Made by a program: the position numbers and the translations under genes. The notes below the pieces were generated by a model. It worked only from the letters and a program-made list of their open reading frames with translations, did no database searches and was not told the DNA's origin. DNA of 10,135 nt, from positions 1-10,135 of the forward strand of contig JAUWTE010000072.1 of the NCBI GenBank assembly GCA_030609765.1, read 5' to 3'. Source of the stretch: Acidobacteriota bacterium. Lineage in GTDB: Bacteria; Acidobacteriota; UBA890. Within the stretch, counting starts at the first letter, position 1. The number at the start of each line of letters is the position of its first letter. Shown here piece after piece: positions 1 through 6,081 of this stretch.

Positions 1-168
1 CAGATCGAAAACATCGACCAGTGGGAAGATCTGCCGGCGGAAGCACGGCAGTACGTGGAGCGCATCGGCGAGCTGGTCGGATGCCCTGTCGGAATGGTGT
101 CGACGGGTGCTGAACGGCGCGCGATTCTGCAGGTTCCCGCGACGCCCGTGTCGCGCTGGCTTCCATAG
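1..168 (+). CDS. purA: Adenylosuccinate synthetase, C-terminal end (5' truncated by window)
   Basis: The open frame from base 1 to the TAG at 166-168 encodes 55 residues. It contains LPAEARQYVERIGELVGCPV followed by GMVSTGAERR. This matches the characteristic tail of adenylosuccinate synthetase (LP..ARnYv.rIeeLvGvPv..vSTGpdR), the GTP-dependent enzyme that joins aspartate to IMP in AMP synthesis in the cytoplasm. Most family members stop a few residues after STGP-R. This one continues about 13 residues (AILQVPATPVSRWLP), and the usual Pro after STG is Ala. The catalytic part lies outside the window. The gene is convergent with the next one, 49 bases away. The family call is from recognition of the C-terminal block only. 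Confidence 0.88.
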   Translation, partial: QIENIDQWEDLPAEARQYVERIGELVGCPVGMVSTGAERRAILQVPATPVSRWLP

Positions 169-217
169 GACTACCGGCCAAATCTGATTGCGTGGCGAAG
201 ATGGCCGCGTGAAGCTT

Positions 218-1039
218 CTATCTGCCGCCGGCCCGAAGCGGGCGCCGCGAGCCCGTCGCGGCTCTGCGTTTATCTTTGCGCGAGGGCTCCGCTGACGAAA
301 AGTGTTGCCGTGAAAGCGCGAGTCTGCGATATCGGGCCACCAGGGCCGCGTCATACAGGCTCAACGCCCAAACCACGACGCCCAGGGTCACCAGCCCGGA
401 GACGACCAACGCGGGATGAAACGGCTCGCCGAGCCCGGAAAGCAGGCGCTCGATGGGCCCCGGGACTACCAGCCACGCCGAGATCGCGAGGACTCCGGCG
501 TAGGTTGCGAACAGGAAGGCCATCGACTTCACCGCCTGCCCGTTGACGATCTGGCCCCACCCTGGGACCAGCAACGAGGCGAGCGCCGGCCCGATCGGAT
601 GCGGCGTAGGGTTTGCCTGCTCTGCTGAGTAGGCGCGGCCGAGCGCATAGGCGGTGTATACACCGGCGAGCAACACCGAAATCACGAAAAGGTCGATCAA
701 CATCAGGACGAACAACAGGTCGACTTCGCCGAGCTCGTAACGACCTGCCAGCGTGCGCAATCGAGGCCAATACGAGCTCATCATGAGGTGAAGCGCCACC
801 AACAGACAGAGCACCATCAAGTAAAAGGTCCCGGCCTTCCAATGGCGGTGAAGGAAGTGGCCGGTACCGCTCACCAGCATGGAACAACTCGCGCCCATCC
901 GCGGCCAACCGGAGTGTGCACCGGCAACCTCCGCCGGCGCACGATCCGATCCCGGGCTCTTGGTTTCGTTCTTGCGTCTCCCTTCCGCCAGCCGCCGATC
1001 GGCCTCGCCGTCGATGATGTAGACGTTGCGTTCTTCCAT
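218..1039 (-). CDS. Polytopic membrane protein with duplicated PGxGQ/K motif (TM2/DUF5683-like)
   Basis: A 273-aa protein of unknown role. The first ~50 residues are hydrophilic, and hydrophobic segments lie near residues 70-88, 106-128, 170-192 and 208-228. Two similar blocks precede the first and third segments: SMLVSGTGHFLHRHWKAGTF (53-72) and SLLVPGWGQIVNGQAVKSMA (155-174). They share S-x-L-V-x-G-x-G-(7 residues)-K-[AS]. The second resembles the PGxGQ.yngq..Kg motif of small TM2/DUF5683-type membrane proteins, where it marks the turn before a membrane helix. After the fourth helix, LSLYDAALVARYRR resembles the 'S.yDA...A' end of the same families. The tail is basic (KDKRR...RR). The ATG is preceded by GGAGGGAAGGACGAGA, a fair ribosome binding site. 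It stands alone, facing purA. The call is structural only. Confidence 0.72.
   Translation of the reverse strand: MEERNVYIIDGEADRRLAEGRRKNETKSPGSDRAPAEVAGAHSGWPRMGASCSMLVSGTGHFLHRHWKAGTFYLMVLCLLVALHLMMSSYWPRLRTLAGRYELGEVDLLFVLMLIDLFVISVLLAGVYTAYALGRAYSAEQANPTPHPIGPALASLLVPGWGQIVNGQAVKSMAFLFATYAGVLAISAWLVVPGPIERLLSGLGEPFHPALVVSGLVTLGVVVWALSLYDAALVARYRRLALSRQHFSSAEPSRKDKRRAATGSRRPLRAGGR
244..262 (+). terminator. Possible weak terminator hairpin for purA
   Basis: GCCGCGA (244-250), a 5-base loop, and the exact complement TCGCGGC (256-262) are followed by TCTGCGTTTATCTTT. Seen on the plus strand, this could end purA transcription about 75 bases after its stop. It lies inside the 3' end of the convergent gene, and the T-tract is interrupted. 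In DNA this GC-rich a 7-bp stem can arise by chance. Confidence 0.3.
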
Positions 1040-1333
1040 TCTCGTCCTTCCCTCCGTCCTCGAGGCGAACGCCGCTTCGATCTGATTTGCATGCAGCCCC
1101 TGCAGACCTAACGGCTCACGACCTGTTTCTCCAGAAGCTCTGAAACCCTGTGCCTATCCTTGCTGCCCATGAGCGGTCATGAGGCTTCACAAAGAAGCAA
1201 GAATGGCCCCCGCGGTCGGAGGGCTCGCGATCGAAGTGCCCGGAGGGGAGGATCGGCCGAAGTGCGGATTCTCCTTCATTCCGAAGGTCTACTGCGCCGT
1301 AACCCCGCGCCGCAAAAGAGGTTATACTGTGCC
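1040..1333. other. Intergenic region between the membrane-protein gene and tRNA-Lys
   Basis: About 294 bases without a convincing gene. It must hold the minus-strand promoter of the membrane protein and the plus-strand promoter of the tRNAs, but I see no good -35/-10 pair for the minus strand. A frame that stays open across part of this stretch and both tRNAs on the plus strand is not protein-like and is not taken as a gene. Confidence 0.6.
1323..1328 (+). promoter_or_regulatory. Possible -10 element for the tRNA-Lys/tRNA-Glu unit
   Basis: TATACT lies 5 bases upstream of the first base of tRNA-Lys. No recognisable -35 hexamer sits 16-19 bases before it. If used, it would start transcription almost at the mature 5' end, leaving little or no leader for RNase P. 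It is either an unusual start or a chance match. Confidence 0.3.
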
Positions 1334-1406
1334 GGGCCGTTAGCTCAGTTGGCAGAGCACCGGCCTTTTAAGCCGGGTGCCGCTGGTTCGATCCCAGCAC
1401 GGCCCA
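1334..1406 (+). tRNA. tRNA-Lys (anticodon TTT)
   Basis: A complete 73-nt cloverleaf. The acceptor GGGCCGT pairs with ACGGCCC. The D arm is GCTC/GAGC, and the anticodon stem CCGGC/GCCGG carries loop CTTTTAA (anticodon TTT, reading AAA/AAG). The variable loop has 5 bases, and the T arm GCTGG/CCAGC has loop TTCGATC. The discriminator is A at 1406. CCA is not encoded, so it must be added by nucleotidyltransferase. tRNA-Glu follows 36 bases later on the same strand, and the two are probably cotranscribed. The spacer contains a CGCCGG/CCGGCG hairpin (1417-1434) that could assist processing. Confidence 0.97.
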
Positions 1407-1442
1407 TCGCAGATGTCGCCGGCGTTGTCCGGCGCGTCCGCT

Positions 1443-1516
1443 GGCCCTGTCGTCCAGTCTGGTCAGGACGTCGGCCTTTCAAGCCGGTAACCCGGGTTCA
1501 AATCCCGGCAGGGTCA
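1443..1516 (+). tRNA. tRNA-Glu (anticodon TTC)
   Basis: A complete 74-nt cloverleaf. The acceptor GGCCCTG pairs with CAGGGTC, including one G-T pair. The D arm is GTCC/GGAC with a 10-base loop. The anticodon stem TCGGC/GCCGG carries loop CTTTCAA (anticodon TTC, reading GAA/GAG). The variable loop has 4 bases, and the T arm CCGGG/CCCGG has loop TTCAAAT. The discriminator is A at 1516, and CCA is not encoded. It is the second tRNA of a Lys-Glu pair and is followed within 6 bases by a strong hairpin. Confidence 0.97.
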
Positions 1517-1521
1517 TGAAG

Positions 1522-1558
1522 AAGGCCTCGACGCTGTTGAATCGGCGTCGGGGCCTTT
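1522..1558 (+). terminator. Intrinsic-terminator-like hairpin after tRNA-Glu
   Basis: AAGGCCTCGACGC (1522-1534) and GCGTCGGGGCCTT (1545-1557) form a 13-bp stem with one T-G pair and a 10-base loop, followed by TGGTTTG. The position directly after the second tRNA fits the end of the tRNA transcript. The T-tract is short (two T's in the stem end plus TGGTTT), so termination strength is uncertain. Confidence 0.65.
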
Positions 1559-1585
1559 GGTTTGACTCCCGCCGGAGATGTCGTC

Positions 1586-1603
1586 GGCTGGCGGTCGCCA
1601 GCC
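1586..1603. repeat. Perfect 8-bp palindrome
   Basis: GGCTGGCG (1586-1593), GT, then CGCCAGCC (1596-1603). It lies between the tRNA terminator and the Lon-like gene. It could be a hairpin in RNA from either direction or a protein site. No T-tract follows on either strand. Confidence 0.5.
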
Positions 1604-1645
1604 AGGGGGCCCTCAGGGGGGCAAACACCGAGGGGGAGCCGAATT

Positions 1646-1686
1646 TACTGCCTTTTTACCAGTAACTTCATAGTAAAAAGACAGTA
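1646..1686. repeat. AT-rich 14-bp inverted repeat
   Basis: TACTGCCTTTTTAC (1646-1659) and GTAAAAAGACAGTA (1673-1686) are complementary at 13 of 14 positions around a 13-base loop. The composition is sharply AT-rich inside GC-rich DNA. It lies about 145 bases past the stop codon of the Lon-like gene. It could be a distal terminator-like hairpin for that minus-strand unit, or a remnant of a small inverted-repeat element. Confidence 0.6.
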
Positions 1687-1726
1687 GGCAGGCTAACTGC
1701 CCCTACCCTGATCCGACACGCCGAAG

Positions 1727-1799
1727 ATCGGCGGTCGTCGGGAATCGGCAGCCGTCGGGGATCGGCGGCCGTCGGGGATCGGCAGCCATCTCAGATCGG
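1727..1799. repeat. 17-bp tandem repeat, about 4.3 copies
   Basis: Four consecutive 17-mers begin at 1727, 1744, 1761 and 1778, followed by a partial ATCGG at 1795. The copies are ATCGGCGGTCGTCGGGA, ATCGGCAGCCGTCGGGG, ATCGGCGGCCGTCGGGG and a diverged ATCGGCAGCCATCTCAG. The period is not a multiple of three, and the repeat ends about 33 bases beyond the stop codon of the Lon-like gene, so it is non-coding. Copies 1 and 3 share GGCGG, and copies 2 and 4 share GGCAG, which suggests a 34-bp higher-order unit. Confidence 0.85.
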
Positions 1800-1831
1800 T
1801 CGAGACTCGGCCCGAGCAGCAGCGGTGTGAG

Positions 1832-4315
1832 CTACTGATTCGGGCGCTCGGGTGGCTGCGGCGGCGGTGACTCTTCCCCATCGTGCGGCGTCACCACCTC
1901 GGCAGCACTGGAGGGACTGCCATCCCGACCCCAGTCGCGCAGGCGCTTGCCAAGATCCTCAAGCCGTGTGTCCACGAGATAGTTGATCGAGTCCGGCGTC
2001 CAGTCGCCGTCCTCTTGCCGCTCACCGGCAGGCACGTCAGTGAGAATCTCGATGCCCTCGTCCACGTGGTCGATGGCCCAAACCCTGAACTTCCCCTCGG
2101 CGACCGCTTCGACAACATCCTCGCGCAGCATCAGATACTGCACATTCGCGCGCGGGATCATGACGCCTTGCTCGCCCGTGAGGCCACGTTCAACGCAAAT
2201 GTCGAAGTAGCCCTCGATCTTGTGGTTGACGCCCCCGATCGCCTGCACCTCACCCTTCTGATTCACCGACCCCGTAACCGCGATTCCCTGCTTCAGAGGA
2301 ACCTCGGCCAGCGCCGACAGCAGGCAATAAAGCTCGGTGCTGGAGGCCGAGTCTCCGGCAATCTCACCGTAGGACTGCTCGAAGGTGAGGGTGGCCGACA
2401 ACGACATCGGCTTGTCCTGGGCGAAGCGCTCACCCAGGAAGCCCGACAGGATCATGACGCCCTTGTCGTGCGTGCTGTGGGAGAGTCGTGCCCGGCGCTC
2501 GATGTTGATGACGCCTTCACGACCAAGGTGAACGTTGGCCGTGATCCTCGAGGGACGGCCGAACATATACTGGCCGATGACGTGGATAGCAAGGCCGTTG
2601 ATTTGGCCGGTCTTCGCCCCGTCGGTATCAACCAACAGCACCTCGCGCAGGATGAGCTCCTGGACCCGATCCTTGATCAGACCTGTGCGGAACTCCTGCT
2701 CGTCGAGAGCGCGACCCACCTGTTCGGACGTGATGATGTCCTTACCATCGACCTTGGCCCAGTAGGCTGCCTCGCGGATGAGGTCGGTGAGCTCGGAGAA
2801 GCGCAACGACATCTTCTCCTTGTCCTCGACGATACGCGACGCATGATCGACCACCGCGGCAACGGCCGTAGGGTCGGCCGGCGGTAGGCTCTCCTCCAGG
2901 GACAATCTGGCGATGAAGGCGGCAAGCTGGTGGATGCGGTGATCTTCGCGGTCGGTCTGGTAATCGAAATCCGCCTTGACCTTGAAGATTTTGCCGAAGT
3001 CTTCGTCGTAGTAGAACAGCGTGTGGTACCAGTGCGGGTTTCCCAGCAGGCAGACCTTCGCCCGCAGCGGAATGGGCTCCGGACGTAGCGTCTGGGTCTC
3101 GAACACCCCAAAGCGCTCGGCCAGATCCTCGATTCGCACTTCGCGGTCGCGCATGGCGCGCTTGAGAGCGTCGTAGACGAACGGATTGCGCAGAAGGTCC
3201 TCGACGTTCAACACCAGGAATCCGCCGTTCGCCTTCGCCAGTGAGCCGGCCCGAATCATGGTGAAATCGGTCAACAAAGCACCGAACTGCGCTCGCCTCT
3301 CGATTCGTCCTACCAAGTTGGCGAAGGTCGGGTTGGTCTCGAACACGACCGGCGCCCCCTTGGTGTGGGTGTTGTCGACCACCACGTTGACCTCATAGCG
3401 GGAGAAGTCCGGCTCCTGGCGCGGCACGCGCAGCCCGGGAATCGGCATCGCCGGCTCTTCCTGCTCGCGGAAGTGCTCGATGTTGTCGACGATGTCCTTC
3501 TGCACCGTGTCGAGGTACTTGATGACGAGCTCGTAGTCCTGATAGCTCTGCTTGAGGTGCAGCATCAGAGCCCCGAGGACGTTCATGGCCACCTGCTGGT
3601 TCAGGTCCCGAAGCTCATCTTTGAGGGCCTGCTCGATGATCTTGATCTCGGCCATGACCTCGCGCACTTCGCCCTCGAGCTCCTCCATCTGCTCGTCGAG
3701 GCTCTTGCGGTCGCCATCCTCCATCTCTTCGTATTCTTCTTGGGTGAGCGGCTTGCCGTCGTGAATCGGAATGGTGCGGAATCCCATCGGCGTGCTCTTG
3801 AGCTCGAAGCCGCGTTTGCGCGCCCCCTCTTCGAGCTTCTCCATGAGCTGCTGCTTGCTCTCCTGGTGCTGCTCCGCCGTTTGTCGCCGCTGTTCCTCGT
3901 AATCTTTTCCCTCGAAGGCCTTGGGCACATGATCCTGCAAATCCTCGACCAGCTCCTGCATACCAGCGCGCAGCCGACATGCGATTCCCGGTGGCAGCGT
4001 GAGCACGTGGGGAGAGTCGGGATCGTCGAAGTTGTGCACGTAGGCGACATCGTCAGGAACGGGCTGTTCAGCGGCGATGCGCTCGAGAAGCCGCCTCGTA
4101 ATGCTGCTCTTACCGGTACCCGACATGCCGGCGACGAAAACGTTGAAGCCGGGACTGGTGATGTCGAAACCGAATTCCATCGCCGAGACGGCACGCTTCT
4201 GGCCGATAATGCTGTCCAGCGGCGTCAGGTCGGCGGTGGTCGAGAAGGGGAACTGGGCCGGATCACAGACCGTGCGCAACTCCTCGACAGAAAGCTCGTG
4301 GTTCTCGATTTTCAT
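1832..4315 (-). CDS. Lon-like ATP-dependent protease (COG1067 / AAA_32 + Lon_C type)
   Basis: An 827-aa AAA+ serine protease expected to unfold and degrade proteins in the cytoplasm. Walker A is GMSGTGKSS (63-71). A long charged helical insertion, rich in Glu, Lys and Gln, spans about 135-285 and probably forms a coiled coil. A Walker-B-like GGFLVLNVEDLL is at 364-375. The C-terminal Lon proteolytic domain spans about 545-765. The catalytic Ser is S656 in GDSAS and the catalytic Lys is K699 in GGVNHK, 43 residues apart, the spacing of the Lon Ser-Lys dyad. There is no Lon N-terminal substrate domain and no membrane segment, unlike E. coli Lon and archaeal LonB respectively. The last ~30 residues are Pro/Glu-rich and probably disordered. 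The ATG at 4315 has GGAG only 2 bases upstream, so initiation may be weak or coupled. It is the last gene of the five-gene minus-strand run. Confidence 0.95.
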   Translation of the reverse strand: MKIENHELSVEELRTVCDPAQFPFSTTADLTPLDSIIGQKRAVSAMEFGFDITSPGFNVFVAGMSGTGKSSITRRLLERIAAEQPVPDDVAYVHNFDDPDSPHVLTLPPGIACRLRAGMQELVEDLQDHVPKAFEGKDYEEQRRQTAEQHQESKQQLMEKLEEGARKRGFELKSTPMGFRTIPIHDGKPLTQEEYEEMEDGDRKSLDEQMEELEGEVREVMAEIKIIEQALKDELRDLNQQVAMNVLGALMLHLKQSYQDYELVIKYLDTVQKDIVDNIEHFREQEEPAMPIPGLRVPRQEPDFSRYEVNVVVDNTHTKGAPVVFETNPTFANLVGRIERRAQFGALLTDFTMIRAGSLAKANGGFLVLNVEDLLRNPFVYDALKRAMRDREVRIEDLAERFGVFETQTLRPEPIPLRAKVCLLGNPHWYHTLFYYDEDFGKIFKVKADFDYQTDREDHRIHQLAAFIARLSLEESLPPADPTAVAAVVDHASRIVEDKEKMSLRFSELTDLIREAAYWAKVDGKDIITSEQVGRALDEQEFRTGLIKDRVQELILREVLLVDTDGAKTGQINGLAIHVIGQYMFGRPSRITANVHLGREGVINIERRARLSHSTHDKGVMILSGFLGERFAQDKPMSLSATLTFEQSYGEIAGDSASSTELYCLLSALAEVPLKQGIAVTGSVNQKGEVQAIGGVNHKIEGYFDICVERGLTGEQGVMIPRANVQYLMLREDVVEAVAEGKFRVWAIDHVDEGIEILTDVPAGERQEDGDWTPDSINYLVDTRLEDLGKRLRDWGRDGSPSSAAEVVTPHDGEESPPPQPPERPNQ

Positions 4316-4369
4316 GGCTCCATAACCGCAGTCTTGGCGTGAAATCAGACCGGCGATGAGGCTGCGCCT

Positions 4370-4540
4370 CTAGCTGCCGGCAAAGTAGGAGACAGCACCC
4401 CAAATGACGAGGATGACTGCTGCGACTACAACAACCTTGATGATCCAGCCGCCGGAACCGGGCGCGATCATCCTGTCGTAGCGCGCCGCGAAGTCGTCCG
4501 TTTCCGGGGTGACACTCACCGTCTGCTGCTCTTCACTCAT
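4370..4540 (-). CDS. Small single-pass membrane protein (56 aa)
   Basis: The protein has an acidic hydrophilic N-terminus (MSEEQQ...DDFAARYDRM), a PGSGG hinge at 28-31, and one strong hydrophobic segment from about 32 to 54 (WIIKVVVVAAVILVIWGAVSYF). It ends at AGS, with no signal-peptidase site or lipobox. It probably sits in the inner membrane with its N-terminus in the cytoplasm. The start at 4540 is chosen because GAGGGAGC lies 8-10 bases upstream. The frame is open further upstream to an ATG at 4657 that would overlap folE, but that stretch looks like low-complexity translated spacer (KQTPP repeated). It lies 54 bases before the Lon-like gene and 94 bases after folE, on the same strand. 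No known family is recognised. Partnership with the protease is only a guess from position. Confidence 0.7.
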   Translation of the reverse strand: MSEEQQTVSVTPETDDFAARYDRMIAPGSGGWIIKVVVVAAVILVIWGAVSYFAGS

Positions 4541-4570
4541 TTTCGGAATGCTCCCTCTGATGTTCCATAA

Positions 4571-4622
4571 CCGCCGCATCGACAGCGGCGGAGTCTGCTT
4601 CGCTGCCGGCGGGGTCTGCTTC
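4571..4622 (-). repeat. Hairpin and 15-bp direct repeat in the folE-to-small-ORF spacer
   Basis: CCGCCGC (4571-4577) and GCGGCGG (4585-4591) form a 7-bp hairpin. Overlapping it, GGCGGAGTCTGCTTC (4587-4601) recurs 21 bases later as GGCGGGGTCTGCTTC (4608-4622) with one mismatch. The hairpin has no T-tract in the direction of transcription, so it looks more like an mRNA processing or stability element than a terminator. Confidence 0.5.
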
Positions 4623-4634
4623 CTTGGCGCTCGC

Positions 4635-5255
4635 TCATAGGCCAGCCACGCCACCACCCAGCACCAACCTCAGGAAGCGATCCTGCAGGCCCGGGTTGTC
4701 AGCGAAATCACCACGATAAGCCACTGTCTGTACCTTCGAGCCCCTGTGCTGCAGGGTCCGAGCCCCGACACAATCGTGGGCAGCTTCCAAGATGCAAGCC
4801 GCACCCTTCGGTTGCAGGGAGTCCATGACGACATCCACGAGCTGCTCGGTCAGCCTCTCCTGGACTTGCAGGCGCCGCGCCAGGCAATCCACGAGGGCCG
4901 CCAAACGGGACAAGCCGGTCAGTTGGCCGTCCGGCAGGTAGGCCAAGTGTGCTTCGCCGTAGAAGGGTAGCAGATGGTGCTCGCAGACCGAGACGAACGG
5001 CACCCCTCGCATGGTGACAAGATCGCCGGTCTGATCGGGCCAGCTCTGCCCCAGGATCGTTGCTGGATCCTGCCGGTATCCGGCCAGCAGCACCTCGGCC
5101 CAGGCTTTAGCAGTCTTCTGCGGAGCTCCGCTGTTGGCTGCGTCCGGAAGGCCGGCGGCGGTGAGGAACTCGGCCATCGATGATGCCATCGTGTCGAGGT
5201 CCACCGCCTCCACGGGGACGACGACGTAACCCTTCCGCTGTGCCTGGTCGGTCAT
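4635..5255 (-). CDS. folE: GTP cyclohydrolase I (FolE, type IA)
   Basis: A 206-aa enzyme that opens and rearranges the GTP ring to 7,8-dihydroneopterin triphosphate, the entry step of folate and 7-deazaguanine pathways in the cytoplasm. The signature SVCEHHLLPFYGEAHLAYLP spans 89-108, and RRLQVQERLT spans 127-136. Zinc ligands C91, H94 and C162 are present, as are H93, Q132, H160 and R166. The C91-to-H160 spacing of 69 equals that of the E. coli enzyme (C110-H179). The usual ARG/MRG after the last Cys reads ART, a small departure. Length is near the family norm of about 190-220. The ATG at 5255 has only a weak upstream purine stretch, and no in-frame alternative is better. It lies 60 bases after the acyltransferase gene on the same strand. 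Confidence 0.96.
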   Translation of the reverse strand: MTDQAQRKGYVVVPVEAVDLDTMASSMAEFLTAAGLPDAANSGAPQKTAKAWAEVLLAGYRQDPATILGQSWPDQTGDLVTMRGVPFVSVCEHHLLPFYGEAHLAYLPDGQLTGLSRLAALVDCLARRLQVQERLTEQLVDVVMDSLQPKGAACILEAAHDCVGARTLQHRGSKVQTVAYRGDFADNPGLQDRFLRLVLGGGVAGL

Positions 5256-5315
5256 GGTTTCATCGCCATTTGACTGGTCATATCGGAGTCATCCAAACAG
5301 AGGCAATCGAGGGGG

Positions 5316-6041
5316 TCAAGCCGCGCCAGGTGGTCCGTGAACACGTTCGCGCAGGCGTTCCTGCACCATATCGCGAATCGCGTGCCTGCTGTCCGTTTCC
5401 AGACCCGCAGTCGGAATGGGATCCAGTATCTCGACCGTGACGGCACCGGGCCTGATCTTCATGCTTCCCTTGGGCCAGAGGGCTGATGTACCGCGCACAG
5501 CGACCGGTACGATCGGGACCTGTGCCCTGATCGCCAGGATGAATGGCCCCTTCTTGAGCGGCAACATGCGCCCGTCGGGGCTGCGCGTCCCCTCTGGAAA
5601 AATGAGGAAATCATGCCCTCGCTGCAACTCGACGACCGCCGCCTCGACGGCAGCCACGGCCCTCTCACGCACGTCCCGCTGTACCGGGACGAAGCCCCCT
5701 CCGAGCATCGCCTGCCCGAGCACGGGAATGCGAAAGAGAGATGCCTTCGCCATGAATCGAAGGTCCCTGCCGATGGCGAGCATGACCACCGATGGGTCGA
5801 GGTTGCTCTGGTGGTTCGGCATGAACACGTAGTTCTGCTCGGGGTCCACGTTCTGCATGCCCACGACACGGTAGCGGACACCCGCCAGCCGCAGGCCGAG
5901 CCAGGCACCGCCCCGCCCCGCCCGATACAAGACAGTTGGCGAGCCGGTGATCCGAGCGATCAGGAGTGCCGGCAGGCCGAACAGGATGGCGTAGACCACA
6001 ATGGCGAGGCCGACGAGCGCTGTTCGGATGGCGGAGATCAC
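5316..6041 (-). CDS. plsC: 1-acyl-sn-glycerol-3-phosphate acyltransferase (PlsC family)
   Basis: A 241-aa inner-membrane acyltransferase expected to acylate lysophosphatidic acid to phosphatidic acid in phospholipid synthesis. An N-terminal hydrophobic helix spans about 7-29. The catalytic HX4D box is NHQSNLD, with H77 and D82. The substrate-binding block FPEGTRS is at 148-154, and VPIVPVAVRGT (175-185) is the fourth conserved block. Length matches the family. Translation begins at GTG (6039-6041, read on the minus strand), because no ATG sits at the expected N-terminus. The ribosome site is weak (CAGGCTGAATC before GTG). It starts 40 bases after the end of the TonB-like gene. The family is certain, but related members acylate other lysophospholipids, so substrate choice is inferred. 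Confidence 0.93.
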   Translation of the reverse strand: MISAIRTALVGLAIVVYAILFGLPALLIARITGSPTVLYRAGRGGAWLGLRLAGVRYRVVGMQNVDPEQNYVFMPNHQSNLDPSVVMLAIGRDLRFMAKASLFRIPVLGQAMLGGGFVPVQRDVRERAVAAVEAAVVELQRGHDFLIFPEGTRSPDGRMLPLKKGPFILAIRAQVPIVPVAVRGTSALWPKGSMKIRPGAVTVEILDPIPTAGLETDSRHAIRDMVQERLRERVHGPPGAA

Positions 6042-6081
6042 GATTCAGCCTGCACGCACAAGTTCTCCACCACGGTGAAGA

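Noticed and set aside
1334..1516. tRNA pair as an integration hot spot carrying a mobile element
   Set aside because: No integrase, transposase or duplicated tRNA 3' end is visible in the window. Only the small repeats downstream hint at past insertion.
1160..1519. Plus-strand open frame of 119 codons
   Set aside because: It runs through both tRNA genes, and its protein includes translated tRNA sequence.
1727..1799. CRISPR array
   Set aside because: The 17-bp units are directly adjacent with no unique spacers, and no cas gene is present.
1883..2887. Long plus-strand open frame (334 codons) antisense to the Lon-like gene
   Set aside because: The opposite strand has complete protease motifs with exact Ser-Lys spacing. 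The antisense product has no domain sense, and long antisense frames are expected in DNA this GC-rich.
3365..4342. Second long plus-strand open frame (325 codons) antisense to the Lon-like gene
   Set aside because: Its Leu/Val/Glu/His-rich product is the reverse reading of the protease's charged coiled coil, with no ribosome site or independent support.
4635..5255. FolE as a non-functional or divergent paralogue because of ART in place of ARG
   Set aside because: All zinc ligands and catalytic residues, and their spacing, are intact. A single substitution outside them is not evidence of lost function.
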